A DNA stretch of 64,000 nt from Oecophyllibacter saccharovorans (GCF_006542375.1 NZ_CP038143.1:372001-436000); one strand, 5' to 3'; numbered from the stretch's first letter, positions 8,384 to 16,587 are shown. Notes: generated by a model from the letters alone, not told the origin. Numbers and translations are program-made.

Positions 8384-10452
8384 CGCAGATCGGCTGGGCG
8401 CCTCTTCTCCCCGTCTGGATGCTCCTGGTTCTCGGCGCGTTGGGCCTCCTCATCACCCTGATCGGCTTTTTTACGCATCTGCGCGGCACCGGGCTGCGCC
8501 TGCTGGCCCTGCTGGTTGGCCTGCTCTGGTTGGCTGATCCGCAGTTGCGCCATCCCATTCTGCAGAGCCGCCCACAGGATGTACTGCTGCTGGTGGACCG
8601 CACGCCTTCCATGAACATTGCTAACCGCACGGCGCTGGCCGATCAGGCGGTCAAATCCCTGCAGCGCCAGGTGGGCAGCCTGCAGGGCATGAGCCTGCAT
8701 GTCGTTGACGTCCCGGGCGGCCATGGCCAGGGAACGCGTCTTTACGAAGCGATGGCGCGTGAAATACCGGGGCTGCCCGACCTGGCTGCTGTCATCATGG
8801 TAACCGATGGGGTGGACCAGTTCCCGCTGACGCATCTTCCAGCCGCCCTTACAAACCCGCCAGGTGGCGCGCCCGTTCCCCTGCATCTGCTCGTTACGGC
8901 ACGCGGCGAGGAAACTGACCGCACACTGCCCCTTCTCAGCGCACCGCCTTATACCCTCGCCGGCAAGGACGCTCATATCCGCTTCCAGACTGAGGATATA
9001 GGCGCTTACGAAGGTGCGCCCGTCATGGTCACCACGCGGCAGGACAGCGGAGCTGCACAGAAACTGGGGGAAGTCCGCTCAGGCCAGCCGATGGACCTGA
9101 CCGTACACCTGACCCATCCAGGGCAGACCCTCGTGGAACTGAGCGCTTCCCCCTTGCCGGGAGAGGCCTCTCTTCTCAATAACCATACGCTTGTGCGGCT
9201 GCAGGGCGTGCGTGACCGCCTGCGCGTCCTGCTGATTTCAGGCGTGCCCAACCAGAGCGCACGCGTCTGGAGGCAGCTGCTGAAGGCAGATCCCTCCGTC
9301 GACCTGGTTCACTTCACCATTCTGCGCTCTCCTGAAATGGAAGATGACACCCCCCTGTCCGACCTGGCGCTTATCCCCTTCCCAACTCACGAGCTGTTCG
9401 AGCAGAAAATCCGCAGCTTCGACCTGATCATTCTCGACGGCTTTCAGAACCACAACATCCTGCCTGATTCCTACCTGCACAACATCGCCGAATTCGTGCG
9501 CAAGGGGGGCGGCCTTCTGGTGGTTGCAGGCCCGGAGCAAACGCAGCCAGGGGCTTTGCAGGATTCCCCTCTGGACAGCGTCCTGCCGGCCCATGTCACG
9601 CCCGACAGCGTTCAGACCGGCATCTTTCATCCACGACCGAGCCGCCTGGGCCAACACCATCCTGTCACTCTGGATCTGCCGCCCGCCAGCAGCTGGGGAC
9701 CCTGGTTCCGTCTTCTGCGGCCTGACCGCACCCACGGAGAAACCCTGCTGGAAACCGATCACGGTCAACCCCTGCTGATACTGGACCAGGTTGGCAGGGG
9801 ACGCGTGGCCATGATGCTTTCCGACCAGATATGGCTGTGGTCACGCAGCACCCACAACAGCGGCCCCCAAGCTGAACTCCTGCGCCGCCTGGCTCATTGG
9901 CTGATGAAGGAACCCGAGCTGGAGGAAAACCGGCTCAAGGCGCATTTCAAGGGCTCAACCCTGGAAGTAACCCGCTACTCAACCACCGCCCTGCCGCCCA
10001 GCCAGGCAGAGATCACGGCCCCAGACGGCCATACCACCTCCCTGTCTCTCACCCCGGTGGCCGGAAAAGAGGGCATTCTGACTGGGCGGATAGCCGTCAA
10101 AGACCTGATGCCTGACCAGATCTGGACCGTTCGCCAGGGCGATCTGGTGACCTGTACAGCAGCCAACCGGGAAAACCCGATCGAGGATAAGGACCTGCAG
10201 GCCACAGCCACCTTGATAGGGCCGGTAAGCAAGTCACTCGGGGGCGCAACAGTATGGCTCGGCCGCAACGGACCGCCTGTCTTGCGCCAGGTCAGCGGTA
10301 CAGGAAGCCTGTTCGGTCCCGGCTGGATCGGCGTGCCCCGCCACCAGATTGCCGTGGCTGGCGCCACGCGCAGCAGGCCCCTTTTTCCAGGCTGGCTGGC
10401 GCTTCCCCTCCTGTTGATGCTGTGGGGCCTGGCCTGGCGCCGGGAGGGATAA
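8380..10452 (+). CDS. membrane protein with VWA-like and glutamine amidotransferase-like regions
   Basis: This 690-residue protein has two N-terminal helices at about residues 8-27 and 35-52, and a C-terminal helix (GWLALPLLLMLWGLAW) just before the end. After the first helices comes VLLLVDRTPSMN, a VWA-like strand with a DRTPS site. Around residue 345-385 a DLIILDGFQ...GGGLLVVAGPEQ stretch resembles the class I amidotransferase-like fold found in such MoxR-cluster proteins, but without a catalytic Cys-His-Glu set that I can identify. It is the last gene of the operon. The large soluble part is probably periplasmic. The precise role is unknown. Confidence 0.82.
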   Translation: MTQIGWAPLLPVWMLLVLGALGLLITLIGFFTHLRGTGLRLLALLVGLLWLADPQLRHPILQSRPQDVLLLVDRTPSMNIANRTALADQAVKSLQRQVGSLQGMSLHVVDVPGGHGQGTRLYEAMAREIPGLPDLAAVIMVTDGVDQFPLTHLPAALTNPPGGAPVPLHLLVTARGEETDRTLPLLSAPPYTLAGKDAHIRFQTEDIGAYEGAPVMVTTRQDSGAAQKLGEVRSGQPMDLTVHLTHPGQTLVELSASPLPGEASLLNNHTLVRLQGVRDRLRVLLISGVPNQSARVWRQLLKADPSVDLVHFTILRSPEMEDDTPLSDLALIPFPTHELFEQKIRSFDLIILDGFQNHNILPDSYLHNIAEFVRKGGGLLVVAGPEQTQPGALQDSPLDSVLPAHVTPDSVQTGIFHPRPSRLGQHHPVTLDLPPASSWGPWFRLLRPDRTHGETLLETDHGQPLLILDQVGRGRVAMMLSDQIWLWSRSTHNSGPQAELLRRLAHWLMKEPELEENRLKAHFKGSTLEVTRYSTTALPPSQAEITAPDGHTTSLSLTPVAGKEGILTGRIAVKDLMPDQIWTVRQGDLVTCTAANRENPIEDKDLQATATLIGPVSKSLGGATVWLGRNGPPVLRQVSGTGSLFGPGWIGVPRHQIAVAGATRSRPLFPGWLALPLLLMLWGLAWRREG

Positions 10453-10460
10453 GCGCCAGA

Positions 10461-10526
10461 TCCCGCTTCAAAGACAGATTTTTCCTTATTTACGCTTTGA
10501 CGGCGTGAAGCGGGACTCGCTCCCGC
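10461..10526 (+). promoter_or_regulatory. alternative-pairing hairpin region after the MoxR operon
   Basis: TCCCGCTTCA at 10461-10470 pairs perfectly with TGAAGCGGGA at 10506-10515 across a 35-base loop. Part of the second arm (GCGGGA, 10510-10515) can instead pair with TCCCGC at 10521-10526 across 5 bases. The two stems exclude each other. The site lies 9 bases after the upstream stop and 27 bases before the ankyrin-like gene, so it could be a terminator or an attenuator. There is no U run directly after either stem. Confidence 0.4.
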
Positions 10527-10552
10527 CGCAAGAGAAGGATATAATTTCCTCC

Positions 10553-11290
10553 ATGTCTGATTTGCCTCTGTCCGCTTCCCCGGAAGCTCTTTCCACCCCC
10601 TTTTCAGCACCCCGAGCCCTTTCTTCCAACCCGGAGAAAGAGCCGTGCGCGCGGCAGTTGCAGGCGCCTCTGAAGAGGAGGCTGGAAGCGGGAATGCTGC
10701 TCCTGGCACTCGGGGGCCTGCTGGGTACAGGGATTCTCACGACACCGGCAGCCCTGGCCGGCACGCAGTCACAGGCTGAGGCCGAGGCAGAATCGGAGGC
10801 CATGCAGGCGCAGGCAAAGGCTGAGGCGCGAAAGGCAGCCAAGCAGGCGGCTCCACCTTCAGCCCTGCCAGGTGCTGAAGGCAGCAGCGATGACGATGAG
10901 CATGCCCGTGTGGACATCAACCCGACAGCCGCTCTCTTCGATGCGATCAACAAGGGTTCCATCATCGCCGCCAAGGAGGCCCTGAACCGGGGAGCGGACC
11001 CCAATGCCCACAACGTCCTTGATCAGACCCCTCTCGACATGGCGATTGATCTGGGCCGCAACGACATCATGTTCCTTCTCCTGTCGATGCGCACCTATAA
11101 TCCGGACGGCCAGCTGATCACTGAAACCCATCACGGCCAGATCGGGCAGGACAGCCAGGGCAATGGCCATCTTGATGTCAGCAGCCGCGCCAATGTGGTT
11201 GCACGTGCCCGCCCGGTCCGCCCACCCCGCCCCAGCAGCGACGGGGGCCGGCCGCAGCCGCAGATCGGCTTCCTCGGCTTCGGACACTGA
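10553..11290 (+). CDS. exported ankyrin-repeat-like protein
   Basis: This 245-residue protein carries a hydrophobic segment (MLLLALGGLLGTGILTTPAALAG) about 45-70 residues in, which looks like a signal or anchor sequence. An Ala/Glu/Gln/Lys-rich stretch likely to be helical follows. About two ankyrin-like units come next (ALFDAINKGSIIAAKEALNRGADPN and TPLDMAIDLGRNDIMFLLL, quoted in parts), and the tail is rich in Pro, Arg and Gly. The ATG at 10553 is preferred over an in-frame GTG at 10505, because a purine-rich AGAGAAGGA precedes it (though 13 bases away) and the GTG has no site. It is convergent with the ccrM gene. Function unknown; a periplasmic protein-protein interaction role is inferred. 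Confidence 0.75.
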   Translation: MSDLPLSASPEALSTPFSAPRALSSNPEKEPCARQLQAPLKRRLEAGMLLLALGGLLGTGILTTPAALAGTQSQAEAEAESEAMQAQAKAEARKAAKQAAPPSALPGAEGSSDDDEHARVDINPTAALFDAINKGSIIAAKEALNRGADPNAHNVLDQTPLDMAIDLGRNDIMFLLLSMRTYNPDGQLITETHHGQIGQDSQGNGHLDVSSRANVVARARPVRPPRPSSDGGRPQPQIGFLGFGH

Positions 11291-11326
11291 AAACGCTCAA
11301 CACCCCCTTAATCGGCTGATAGCGCC

Positions 11327-12442
11327 TCAGGAAACCTGACGCGCAGCATGGCTTTCCTGCCGCAACACATCGAGCTGGACCTGCTTGCCATCGCGTTCAA
11401 AATACCAGAACGTCCAGCCATTGCATGAAGGCGCACTGGTCAGCAACGCGCCCATCTTGTGGATGGAACCACGCTGCTTGCCGGCGACCAAAGTGCCATC
11501 AGGGGCCACGCAGGCCTTGAGTCGTCCCTGCCGGTCACTCAGGATCGTGCCGGCCGGAAGGGCGCCGTTCTCCACAAAGGTTCCGAAGGGAATACGCGGC
11601 TGCTCCCGACGCGCCGGGGTGACCGCCAGCTGATCGCTCGGCAGGCATTCCACCAGTGCCAGACGGGCCAAAGCCGCCCTGAAATAATCCGGATGTCGCT
11701 CGATCGCGATATAATGCCGCCCCAGCCGCTTAGCCACAGCAGGCGTCGTGCCTGTACCACAGAAAGGATCCAGCACGACGTCTTCAGCATTCGTTGAAGC
11801 CAGGATCACGCGGTGAAGGAGGCTTTCGGGCTTCTGGGTCGGATGCAGCTTAAGCCCGTGCTCGTTGCGCAGCCGTTCATGGCCCGTGCACAGGGGCAAG
11901 TACCAGTCGGAGCGCATCTGCAGGTCATCATTGAGCGCTTTCATGGCCTGATAGTTGAACCGGTGGCGGCTTTCAGGGCTCCGGGCAGCCCAGATCAGGG
12001 TTTCATGCGCATTGGTAAAGCGGCGCCCCCGGAAATTGGGCATGGGATTGGCCTTGCGCCAGACGATGTCATTAAGGATCCAGAAGCCGAGATCCTGCAG
12101 GATCGTTCCGAGGCGGAAAATGTTGTGGTAGGAGCCGATCACCCAGATCGTGCCGTCCTTGTGCAGCAGGCGCCGCGCCTCTGAGAGCCAGTCCCGGCAG
12201 AAGGAATCATAAGCCCCGTAATCGGAAAACTTGTCCCAGGCGTCATCGACCCCATCCACCACGCTCTCATCGGGACGGCGCAGTTCGCCACGGAGCTGGA
12301 GATTATAGGGAGGATCGGCAAAAATGCAGTCAATGCTCCCCTCCGGCAGGCCGCGCATGACCTCCACACATTCACCGTGCAGAATACGGTCGAGACGCAG
12401 CTCTGCGGGGAGTGGCGGGCAGGACTTGTGACGCGACGTCAT
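11327..12442 (-). CDS. ccrM: CcrM-type adenine-N6 DNA methyltransferase (GANTC)
   Basis: This 371-residue methyltransferase has DPPY at residues 43-46 and the SAM-binding DPFCGTGTT at 225-233, the order of a beta-class adenine methylase. RKANPMPNFRGRRF and a C-terminal domain of about 80 residues (GSIHKMGALL...CNGWTFW) are characteristic of CcrM. CcrM methylates the A of GANTC and times cell-cycle transcription in alphaproteobacteria. The start overlaps the rnhB stop by ATGA, so the two are co-translated. Three GANTC sites sit in front of the operon (13118-13143), which would allow the enzyme to act on its own promoter region. Confidence 0.95.
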   Translation of the reverse strand: MTSRHKSCPPLPAELRLDRILHGECVEVMRGLPEGSIDCIFADPPYNLQLRGELRRPDESVVDGVDDAWDKFSDYGAYDSFCRDWLSEARRLLHKDGTIWVIGSYHNIFRLGTILQDLGFWILNDIVWRKANPMPNFRGRRFTNAHETLIWAARSPESRHRFNYQAMKALNDDLQMRSDWYLPLCTGHERLRNEHGLKLHPTQKPESLLHRVILASTNAEDVVLDPFCGTGTTPAVAKRLGRHYIAIERHPDYFRAALARLALVECLPSDQLAVTPARREQPRIPFGTFVENGALPAGTILSDRQGRLKACVAPDGTLVAGKQRGSIHKMGALLTSAPSCNGWTFWYFERDGKQVQLDVLRQESHAARQVS

Positions 12443-13074
12443 GCAGCGGACTCCGGCTGGCTGAGCATGTGGCGGATGGGGGCAAAGGACCGGCGGTGAT
12501 GGCGGGTGAACCCATGATTCCGCAACCCGCCCAGATGCACCGCAGTACCGTAGCCCGCATTACGCTCCCATCCATAAGGCTGGTGCCGATGTGCCAGACG
12601 ACCCATCAACCGGTCTCGCAGGACCTTGGCGATGATGGAAGCGGCGGCAATGGAAAGACTGCGCCCATCACCCTCGATCACCATCTCCACCGGGCAGTCC
12701 AGGACAGGGGCGTGTTTGCCATCCACCAGGGCCAGATCGGGCAGGCGACCCAATTTCCCGGTCAGTTGAACAAGAGCACGTTGCATGGCCAGAAAGCAGG
12801 CCTGGCTGATATTCAGACGGTCAATCTCCGCTACCGAGGCTGCGCCTACCCCGAACTTCACTTCCCGCTCTTCCATCAGAGCTTCATAGGCGCGCTGGCG
12901 TTTGCGGGCAGTCAGCTTCTTTGAATCATCCAGCATGACTGCCAGTGTTGCAGCAGGCGGCGACAGAAAGACGACAGCACTCGCCACTACGGGACCTGCC
13001 AGGGGACCGCGGCCGACTTCGTCAATGCCGGCCACGTATCCGGAATGCTTCAGCTCTAAACTGTAATCCGGCAT
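12439..13074 (-). CDS. rnhB: ribonuclease HII
   Basis: This 211-residue enzyme cleaves the RNA strand of RNA-DNA hybrids and single ribonucleotides in DNA. GIDEVGRGPLAGP at residues 16-28 supplies the catalytic Asp17-Glu18 pair. Further conserved acidic residues lie in the LDDSKKL and VDGKHAP segments. The length is normal for the family. The ATG is at 13072-13074. It is the first gene of a two-gene unit with ccrM, an arrangement often seen in alphaproteobacteria. Confidence 0.97.
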   Translation of the reverse strand: MPDYSLELKHSGYVAGIDEVGRGPLAGPVVASAVVFLSPPAATLAVMLDDSKKLTARKRQRAYEALMEEREVKFGVGAASVAEIDRLNISQACFLAMQRALVQLTGKLGRLPDLALVDGKHAPVLDCPVEMVIEGDGRSLSIAAASIIAKVLRDRLMGRLAHRHQPYGWERNAGYGTAVHLGGLRNHGFTRHHRRSFAPIRHMLSQPESAA

Positions 13075-13117
13075 GACCGCTCCGCCCCCGACAGCCTCAC
13101 TCCTGTGAAACCCTTAA

Positions 13118-13143
13118 GAATCGGTTGTGAATCACTCCGACTC
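13118..13143. promoter_or_regulatory. cluster of three GANTC sites upstream of rnhB-ccrM
   Basis: GAATC at 13118, GAATC at 13129 and GACTC at 13139 lie 44-69 bases ahead of the rnhB start, with start-to-start distances of 11 and 10 bases. The downstream gene encodes the enzyme that should methylate this site. In Caulobacter the ccrM promoter region also carries GANTC sites whose methylation state affects expression; a similar feedback here is an inference. Confidence 0.55.
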
Positions 13144-13252
13144 GAAAGAAAAGGGCTGATGCCGTTTTTTTGTGCAGAAAATCTGTCCCGAACCGCGTCC
13201 GAACCCTGGAAAGACCTTGAGCTTCTTACCATGAAACGGGCTGGCAGGCCTT

Positions 13253-14074
13253 TTAAAGCTGCAGCGTGTCGCTGTCTCCGCTTTCCGGCTCATCTGATGT
13301 TGAAGGCTCGGCTGGGGCAGGAGAAGGAGAGATTTTCTCGCGGTTGCCGGAGTTCCCGCCTACCGTGCCGTCGGAATCAGGGGCACTGAACAGAGACGAA
13401 CCCGGCGCTGAATGATGGAACTTGCCAGCTACCAGCGTTTCCTCCAGCAGCTTGGAAAATTTCTGCTCGCTGGCGACGGCTACCAACAGCCTGAGCAGGA
13501 AAAAAAGACTGCAGCCAATCAGAAGATCGCTTCCCCTGCCGCCCAGGATGCGCCTGCGCACCCAGAAGTAGCCGGGCGCGCACAGAAACCACCAGAAGGA
13601 AGGGGGCCTGAACCCCGCCCGCTCCAGATAACGGCGGTCTGTAATGAAGGCTGTCAGCTGAATGGTCAGCACCAGCAGAAGAATTATGCTGCAGGTTGCA
13701 GGATCGGGCACACCGTGCAGATAGGTGTTGAAAGCCACGTAAAGGGGCAGGATTTCCTTTCCGAAAATGAAAATCCACCCCCACAGGGCGGGCACGGAAG
13801 CAGCCCGCACTGCTTCAGGGACCTGAGTGGCAGACAGGAGGTCAGATTTTGCCGCAGCTCTCTCCCGCTCCTGCAGGCGCGCGGAAGAAGCTGCCGACAA
13901 TGACCTCAGGGGCGCGATCAGCCCGGCACGTGCGGCGGGCCGCCACTGATCGCCGAAAGAAGGCGTCCAGACAAGGGTTTGAGGCTGGATACGGCGCTGC
14001 ACGATCAGACGCAGGAGCTCCCCCCGCGTTACGGGGCCGGCCGGCTGTCCGTTCTGTTCGTAAAACCACTCCAT
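13253..14074 (-). CDS. GYF_2-domain membrane protein
   Basis: This 273-residue protein begins with a GYF_2 (DUF4339) domain. It has WFYEQNGQPAGPVTRGEL in the first 20 residues and LVWTPSFGDQWRPA near residue 45. Four hydrophobic segments follow between about residues 90 and 210, so it is an inner-membrane protein with a cytoplasmic adaptor domain. The tail is rich in Ser, Pro, Glu and Asp. The ATG at 14074 is chosen because the GYF_2 domain starts there; the frame is open for 32 more codons upstream. GYF_2 domains bind proline-rich peptides; no partner is visible here. Confidence 0.8.
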   Translation of the reverse strand: MEWFYEQNGQPAGPVTRGELLRLIVQRRIQPQTLVWTPSFGDQWRPAARAGLIAPLRSLSAASSARLQERERAAAKSDLLSATQVPEAVRAASVPALWGWIFIFGKEILPLYVAFNTYLHGVPDPATCSIILLLVLTIQLTAFITDRRYLERAGFRPPSFWWFLCAPGYFWVRRRILGGRGSDLLIGCSLFFLLRLLVAVASEQKFSKLLEETLVAGKFHHSAPGSSLFSAPDSDGTVGGNSGNREKISPSPAPAEPSTSDEPESGDSDTLQL

Positions 14075-14221
14075 GTTTCCGAGGCCTTTTCTCTTCCGCG
14101 TCTCTGCCAAGTGCCGCCTGCTCTTCAGGACACCGGTTACAGAATGCCCCGTTAAAAACAGGCTTCCCAAACCGGTTCAAGGTCTGGAAAGCCCCGATAA
14201 CAACCTGCTCTCCCTGAGCTC

Positions 14222-14247
14222 GGCTTTCCGGCAAACCCGGAAGAGCC
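14222..14247 (-). terminator. hairpin after the CsbD-like gene
   Basis: CGGCTTTCCGG at 14221-14231 pairs with CCGGAAGAGCCG at 14237-14248, with one bulged base, and begins within 10 bases of the CsbD-like stop. No U run follows on the minus strand, so termination here would be weak or Rho-assisted. Confidence 0.35.
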
Positions 14248-14256
14248 GGCCAGACC

Positions 14257-14541
14257 TCAGCGGCGACGACGGCGAAGAAGACCGCCCACGATCAGGCCAA
14301 CCACCGTCGCAATCCCCAGAGACACCAGCGGACGTTCCTGAATGAACGCAGTTGCGGCCTCGATCCGGGTTTCCCCCGCATCATAGAGATCAGCGAAATC
14401 ACGCTCTGCTTTGCCCGCCAGCTGATCCATCTTACCGGTGGCCTGCAGTTTGGCGTCTCCTGTCAGGTTGCCTGCGGCTTCCTTGACATGACCAGCTGCA
14501 TCCTTGAAGAGGCCTTCAACCTTTGCATTCGTGGTATCCAT
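14257..14541 (-). CDS. CsbD / DUF883-type small stress protein
   Basis: This 94-residue protein combines a CsbD-like N-terminus (AKVEGLFKDAAGHVKEAAGN and a second GDAKLQATGKMDQLAGKAE-type unit) with a C-terminal membrane helix (PLVSLGIATVVGLIVGGLL). It ends in five arginines, as in DUF883/ElaB-type tail anchors. A GAGGAGCG ribosome-binding site precedes the ATG at 14541. CsbD proteins are general stress proteins of unknown mechanism; DUF883 proteins such as ElaB sit at the inner membrane. A tandem repeat lies in the expected promoter region just upstream. Confidence 0.85.
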   Translation of the reverse strand: MDTTNAKVEGLFKDAAGHVKEAAGNLTGDAKLQATGKMDQLAGKAERDFADLYDAGETRIEAATAFIQERPLVSLGIATVVGLIVGGLLRRRRR

Positions 14542-14577
14542 GGTAACGCTCCTCAGAAAATCCGTGAATAACTCTGT

Positions 14578-14625
14578 TTAAAGCCGCTTTCTTATTAAAG
14601 CCGCTTTCTTAAAAGCAACTTTCCG
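14578..14625. repeat. tandem 17-base repeat with dyad symmetry
   Basis: TTAAAGCCGCTTTCTTA occurs twice without a gap, at 14578-14594 and 14595-14611. A degenerate third copy (TTAAAAGCAACTTTCC) overlaps the end at 14609-14624. Each unit contains the inverted repeat AAAGC-C-GCTTT. The array lies 37-84 bases ahead of the CsbD-like start codon, where the promoter should be, so it may be an operator array. A TAATAA reading leftward at the junction could serve as a -10 box. Confidence 0.7.
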
Positions 14626-15145
14626 AAAAACGCCCTCTGACCAGCCAGGACCGGGAATCAGGCGAAGCCTGAATAAGCAAGCCGCGGCCATGGGCAGGTG
14701 AGCGTTTTTTCAACTGCTTTTCTGATATGACCTTCCCGCCGGAAATCTACAAGTGCGACACGCCAAAAACTTCCTTTGGCAAACCACGCGCCTGGCGGCC
14801 CCGGTCCGATACGCGTCCGCTTCCTGCTGCCCCCTCCCACAACAGGGATAGACACAGGGACAGACATGGAAATGACGCATTTGGGTGCTTCAAGCACGGC
14901 TTCGGCAGGCTATATATCCGGGTTCTGTCCATCGGCTTGGCCAACACAGTTTCAGCCTGGTTCCAGACACCCCTGAGAGCGCCATCTCAAGTACCCCCTG
15001 TTCTGACATGCTTACGGAAAGCGTTTCAGATTACAGCGTCGGTTTTGGGAACGATGGTGCAGGCGACACCTCCGAAAGCGTCATTTCCCTGTTTTTCTGA
15101 CAGATCGGCGCACAGCCTCTGGGCATTCACCGCTTCCGTTCTCAT

Positions 15146-15162
15146 ATATGCAATCTGCATAT
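15146..15162. promoter_or_regulatory. operator-like dyad upstream of the MdtABC operon
   Basis: ATATGCA at 15146-15152 and TGCATAT at 15156-15162 form a perfect 7-base inverted repeat with a 3-base spacer. A TATAAC that could be a -10 box starts at 15163, directly next to it. Dyads of this size overlapping a promoter are typical of TetR/MarR-type repressors of efflux pumps. No regulator gene lies next to the operon. Confidence 0.45.
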
Positions 15163-15244
15163 TATAACGGATTTCCCTAATACTATCCCCACAGCTGGGC
15201 CCTCTGCTGATCTGGCGGCTGTCCCATGTTATTGCCTTCCCGTT

Positions 15245-15261
15245 TCTGACGTTCTGTCAGA
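15245..15261. promoter_or_regulatory. second dyad close to the mdtA start
   Basis: TCTGAC at 15245-15250 and GTCAGA at 15256-15261 form a 6-base inverted repeat with a 5-base centre, ending 33 bases before the mdtA ATG. It could be an operator or an RNA hairpin in the leader. Confidence 0.35.
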
Positions 15262-15294
15262 CCACGTTTCACAGATCCGGAAAGACGCCCTTCC

Positions 15295-16488
15295 ATGACG
15301 ACGCCCTCTCCCGCTTCTGCCCCATCCATGCCTGAACACGGGAAGACCCGCCGTCACCCGGTTGCTTTCACTTTGGTGCTTCTCGGGCTACTGCTTGGCC
15401 TCATCATCCTCTGGCGCCTGCTGCCCCACAAGAAAGCCACTGGCACCGGCCACGCCGCGCAGGCAGTGGCCGTCGCAGAAGTGGCCGCGGGAGACATTCC
15501 TGTCATCTACCAGCTGCTCGGCACTGTGGTTCCCATCGCCAATGTGACCATCACCCCGCGCGTCAACGGCTATATCGCCCGGATCGAGTACCAGGAGGGC
15601 CAGCACGTCAATGCAGGCGACGAGCTGGAACTGATCGACCCGCGGCCTTATGAAGCAGCTCTCACCCAGGCCCAGGGCGCTCTGGCCGCTGACAGGGCGC
15701 AGCTTGAAAAGGCACGGATCGATAACGGCCGTTACCAGCGCCTGCTCACCCAGAACTCAACGGCTGCCATGACGGCCAAGGACCAGCAGCTCCTGGTCAA
15801 GCAGCTTGAGGGCCAAGTCAAGTCCGACGAAGGCAATGTGCGCACCGCCCAGCTGAATCTCATGTACTGCCACATCATTGCACCCGTGACCGGGCGGATC
15901 GGTATCCGCGCCCTCGATCTCGGCAATTACGTGACGATCGGTCAGTCGGGTGGATTGGCGGTCCTGACGCAAATGCAGCCGATTTCGGTCATCTTCACCC
16001 TGCCCCAGAACACCCTGCCCGGCGTCTGGGATGAGATCCGGCAGCATGATGTCCTCACCGTGGAAGCATGGGACAGCGACAACCTGCAACGCCTGGCCAC
16101 GGGCACGGTGCGTGCGCTCGACAGCCAGATCAATACCGCCACAGGCACGGTGCGCCTGCGCGGCATCTTCCCCAACAAAACCGAAGAACTCTTCCCCAAT
16201 GAATTCGTCAACGCCCATCTGCACGTCAAAACCCTGAAACATGTCCTGCTCGTGCCGGGCATTTCAGTCCAGGTCGGGCCGAACGGCACCTTCACCTATG
16301 TCGTCGACAAGGACCTGCGCGTCCGGGTGCAGCCCGTCAAAACCGGTTATGCCAACGATACGCAGACCGTCATTCTCTCAGGCCTCAAGGCAGGAGACAA
16401 AGTCGTCACGGACGGCATTTCCCATCTCAAGCCAGGTGCCAAGGTCACGATTGTCGCCCGTGACAGAAGCACACCCTCGGCCCTCTGA
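15295..16488 (+). CDS. mdtA: RND efflux periplasmic adaptor, MdtA-type
   Basis: This 397-residue membrane fusion protein links an RND pump to its outer-membrane channel. One N-terminal anchor helix (VAFTLVLLGLLLGLIILW) is at residues 22-40. A split lipoyl/barrel-sandwich domain follows (TPRVNGYIARIEYQEGQHV and APVTGRIGIRALDLG-type halves), with a coiled-coil hairpin at about residues 115-185 and a beta-barrel with QVGPNGTFTYVV near residue 325. It is the first gene of the operon, 100 bases ahead of mdtB. Two dyads upstream suggest repressor control. Confidence 0.92.
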   Translation: MTTPSPASAPSMPEHGKTRRHPVAFTLVLLGLLLGLIILWRLLPHKKATGTGHAAQAVAVAEVAAGDIPVIYQLLGTVVPIANVTITPRVNGYIARIEYQEGQHVNAGDELELIDPRPYEAALTQAQGALAADRAQLEKARIDNGRYQRLLTQNSTAAMTAKDQQLLVKQLEGQVKSDEGNVRTAQLNLMYCHIIAPVTGRIGIRALDLGNYVTIGQSGGLAVLTQMQPISVIFTLPQNTLPGVWDEIRQHDVLTVEAWDSDNLQRLATGTVRALDSQINTATGTVRLRGIFPNKTEELFPNEFVNAHLHVKTLKHVLLVPGISVQVGPNGTFTYVVDKDLRVRVQPVKTGYANDTQTVILSGLKAGDKVVTDGISHLKPGAKVTIVARDRSTPSAL

Positions 16489-16587
16489 TCCTGCTCTCCC
16501 CAACTGGTCCGGCACCCATTACGCCGGTCTGAAAAACGTTCTTTCCCGAAGACATTCCTCCCGTTCCCTGTCGGAAGTTGAAGCCGC

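Larger units (their letters stand above)
14542..15294. other. long divergent intergenic region, CsbD-like gene to MdtABC operon
   Basis: I find no convincing gene in these 753 bases. Several short frames are open but lack family resemblance and coding bias. Three structured sites are listed separately: the tandem repeat at 14578-14625 on the CsbD side, and two dyads at 15146-15162 and 15245-15261 on the MdtA side. The rest, about 14630-15120, shows no clear motif. Confidence 0.5.

Noticed and set aside
14727-15167. 146-codon plus-strand frame ahead of mdtA
   Set aside because: No ribosome-binding site, family resemblance or coding bias was found, and overlapping frames of similar length are open on both strands.
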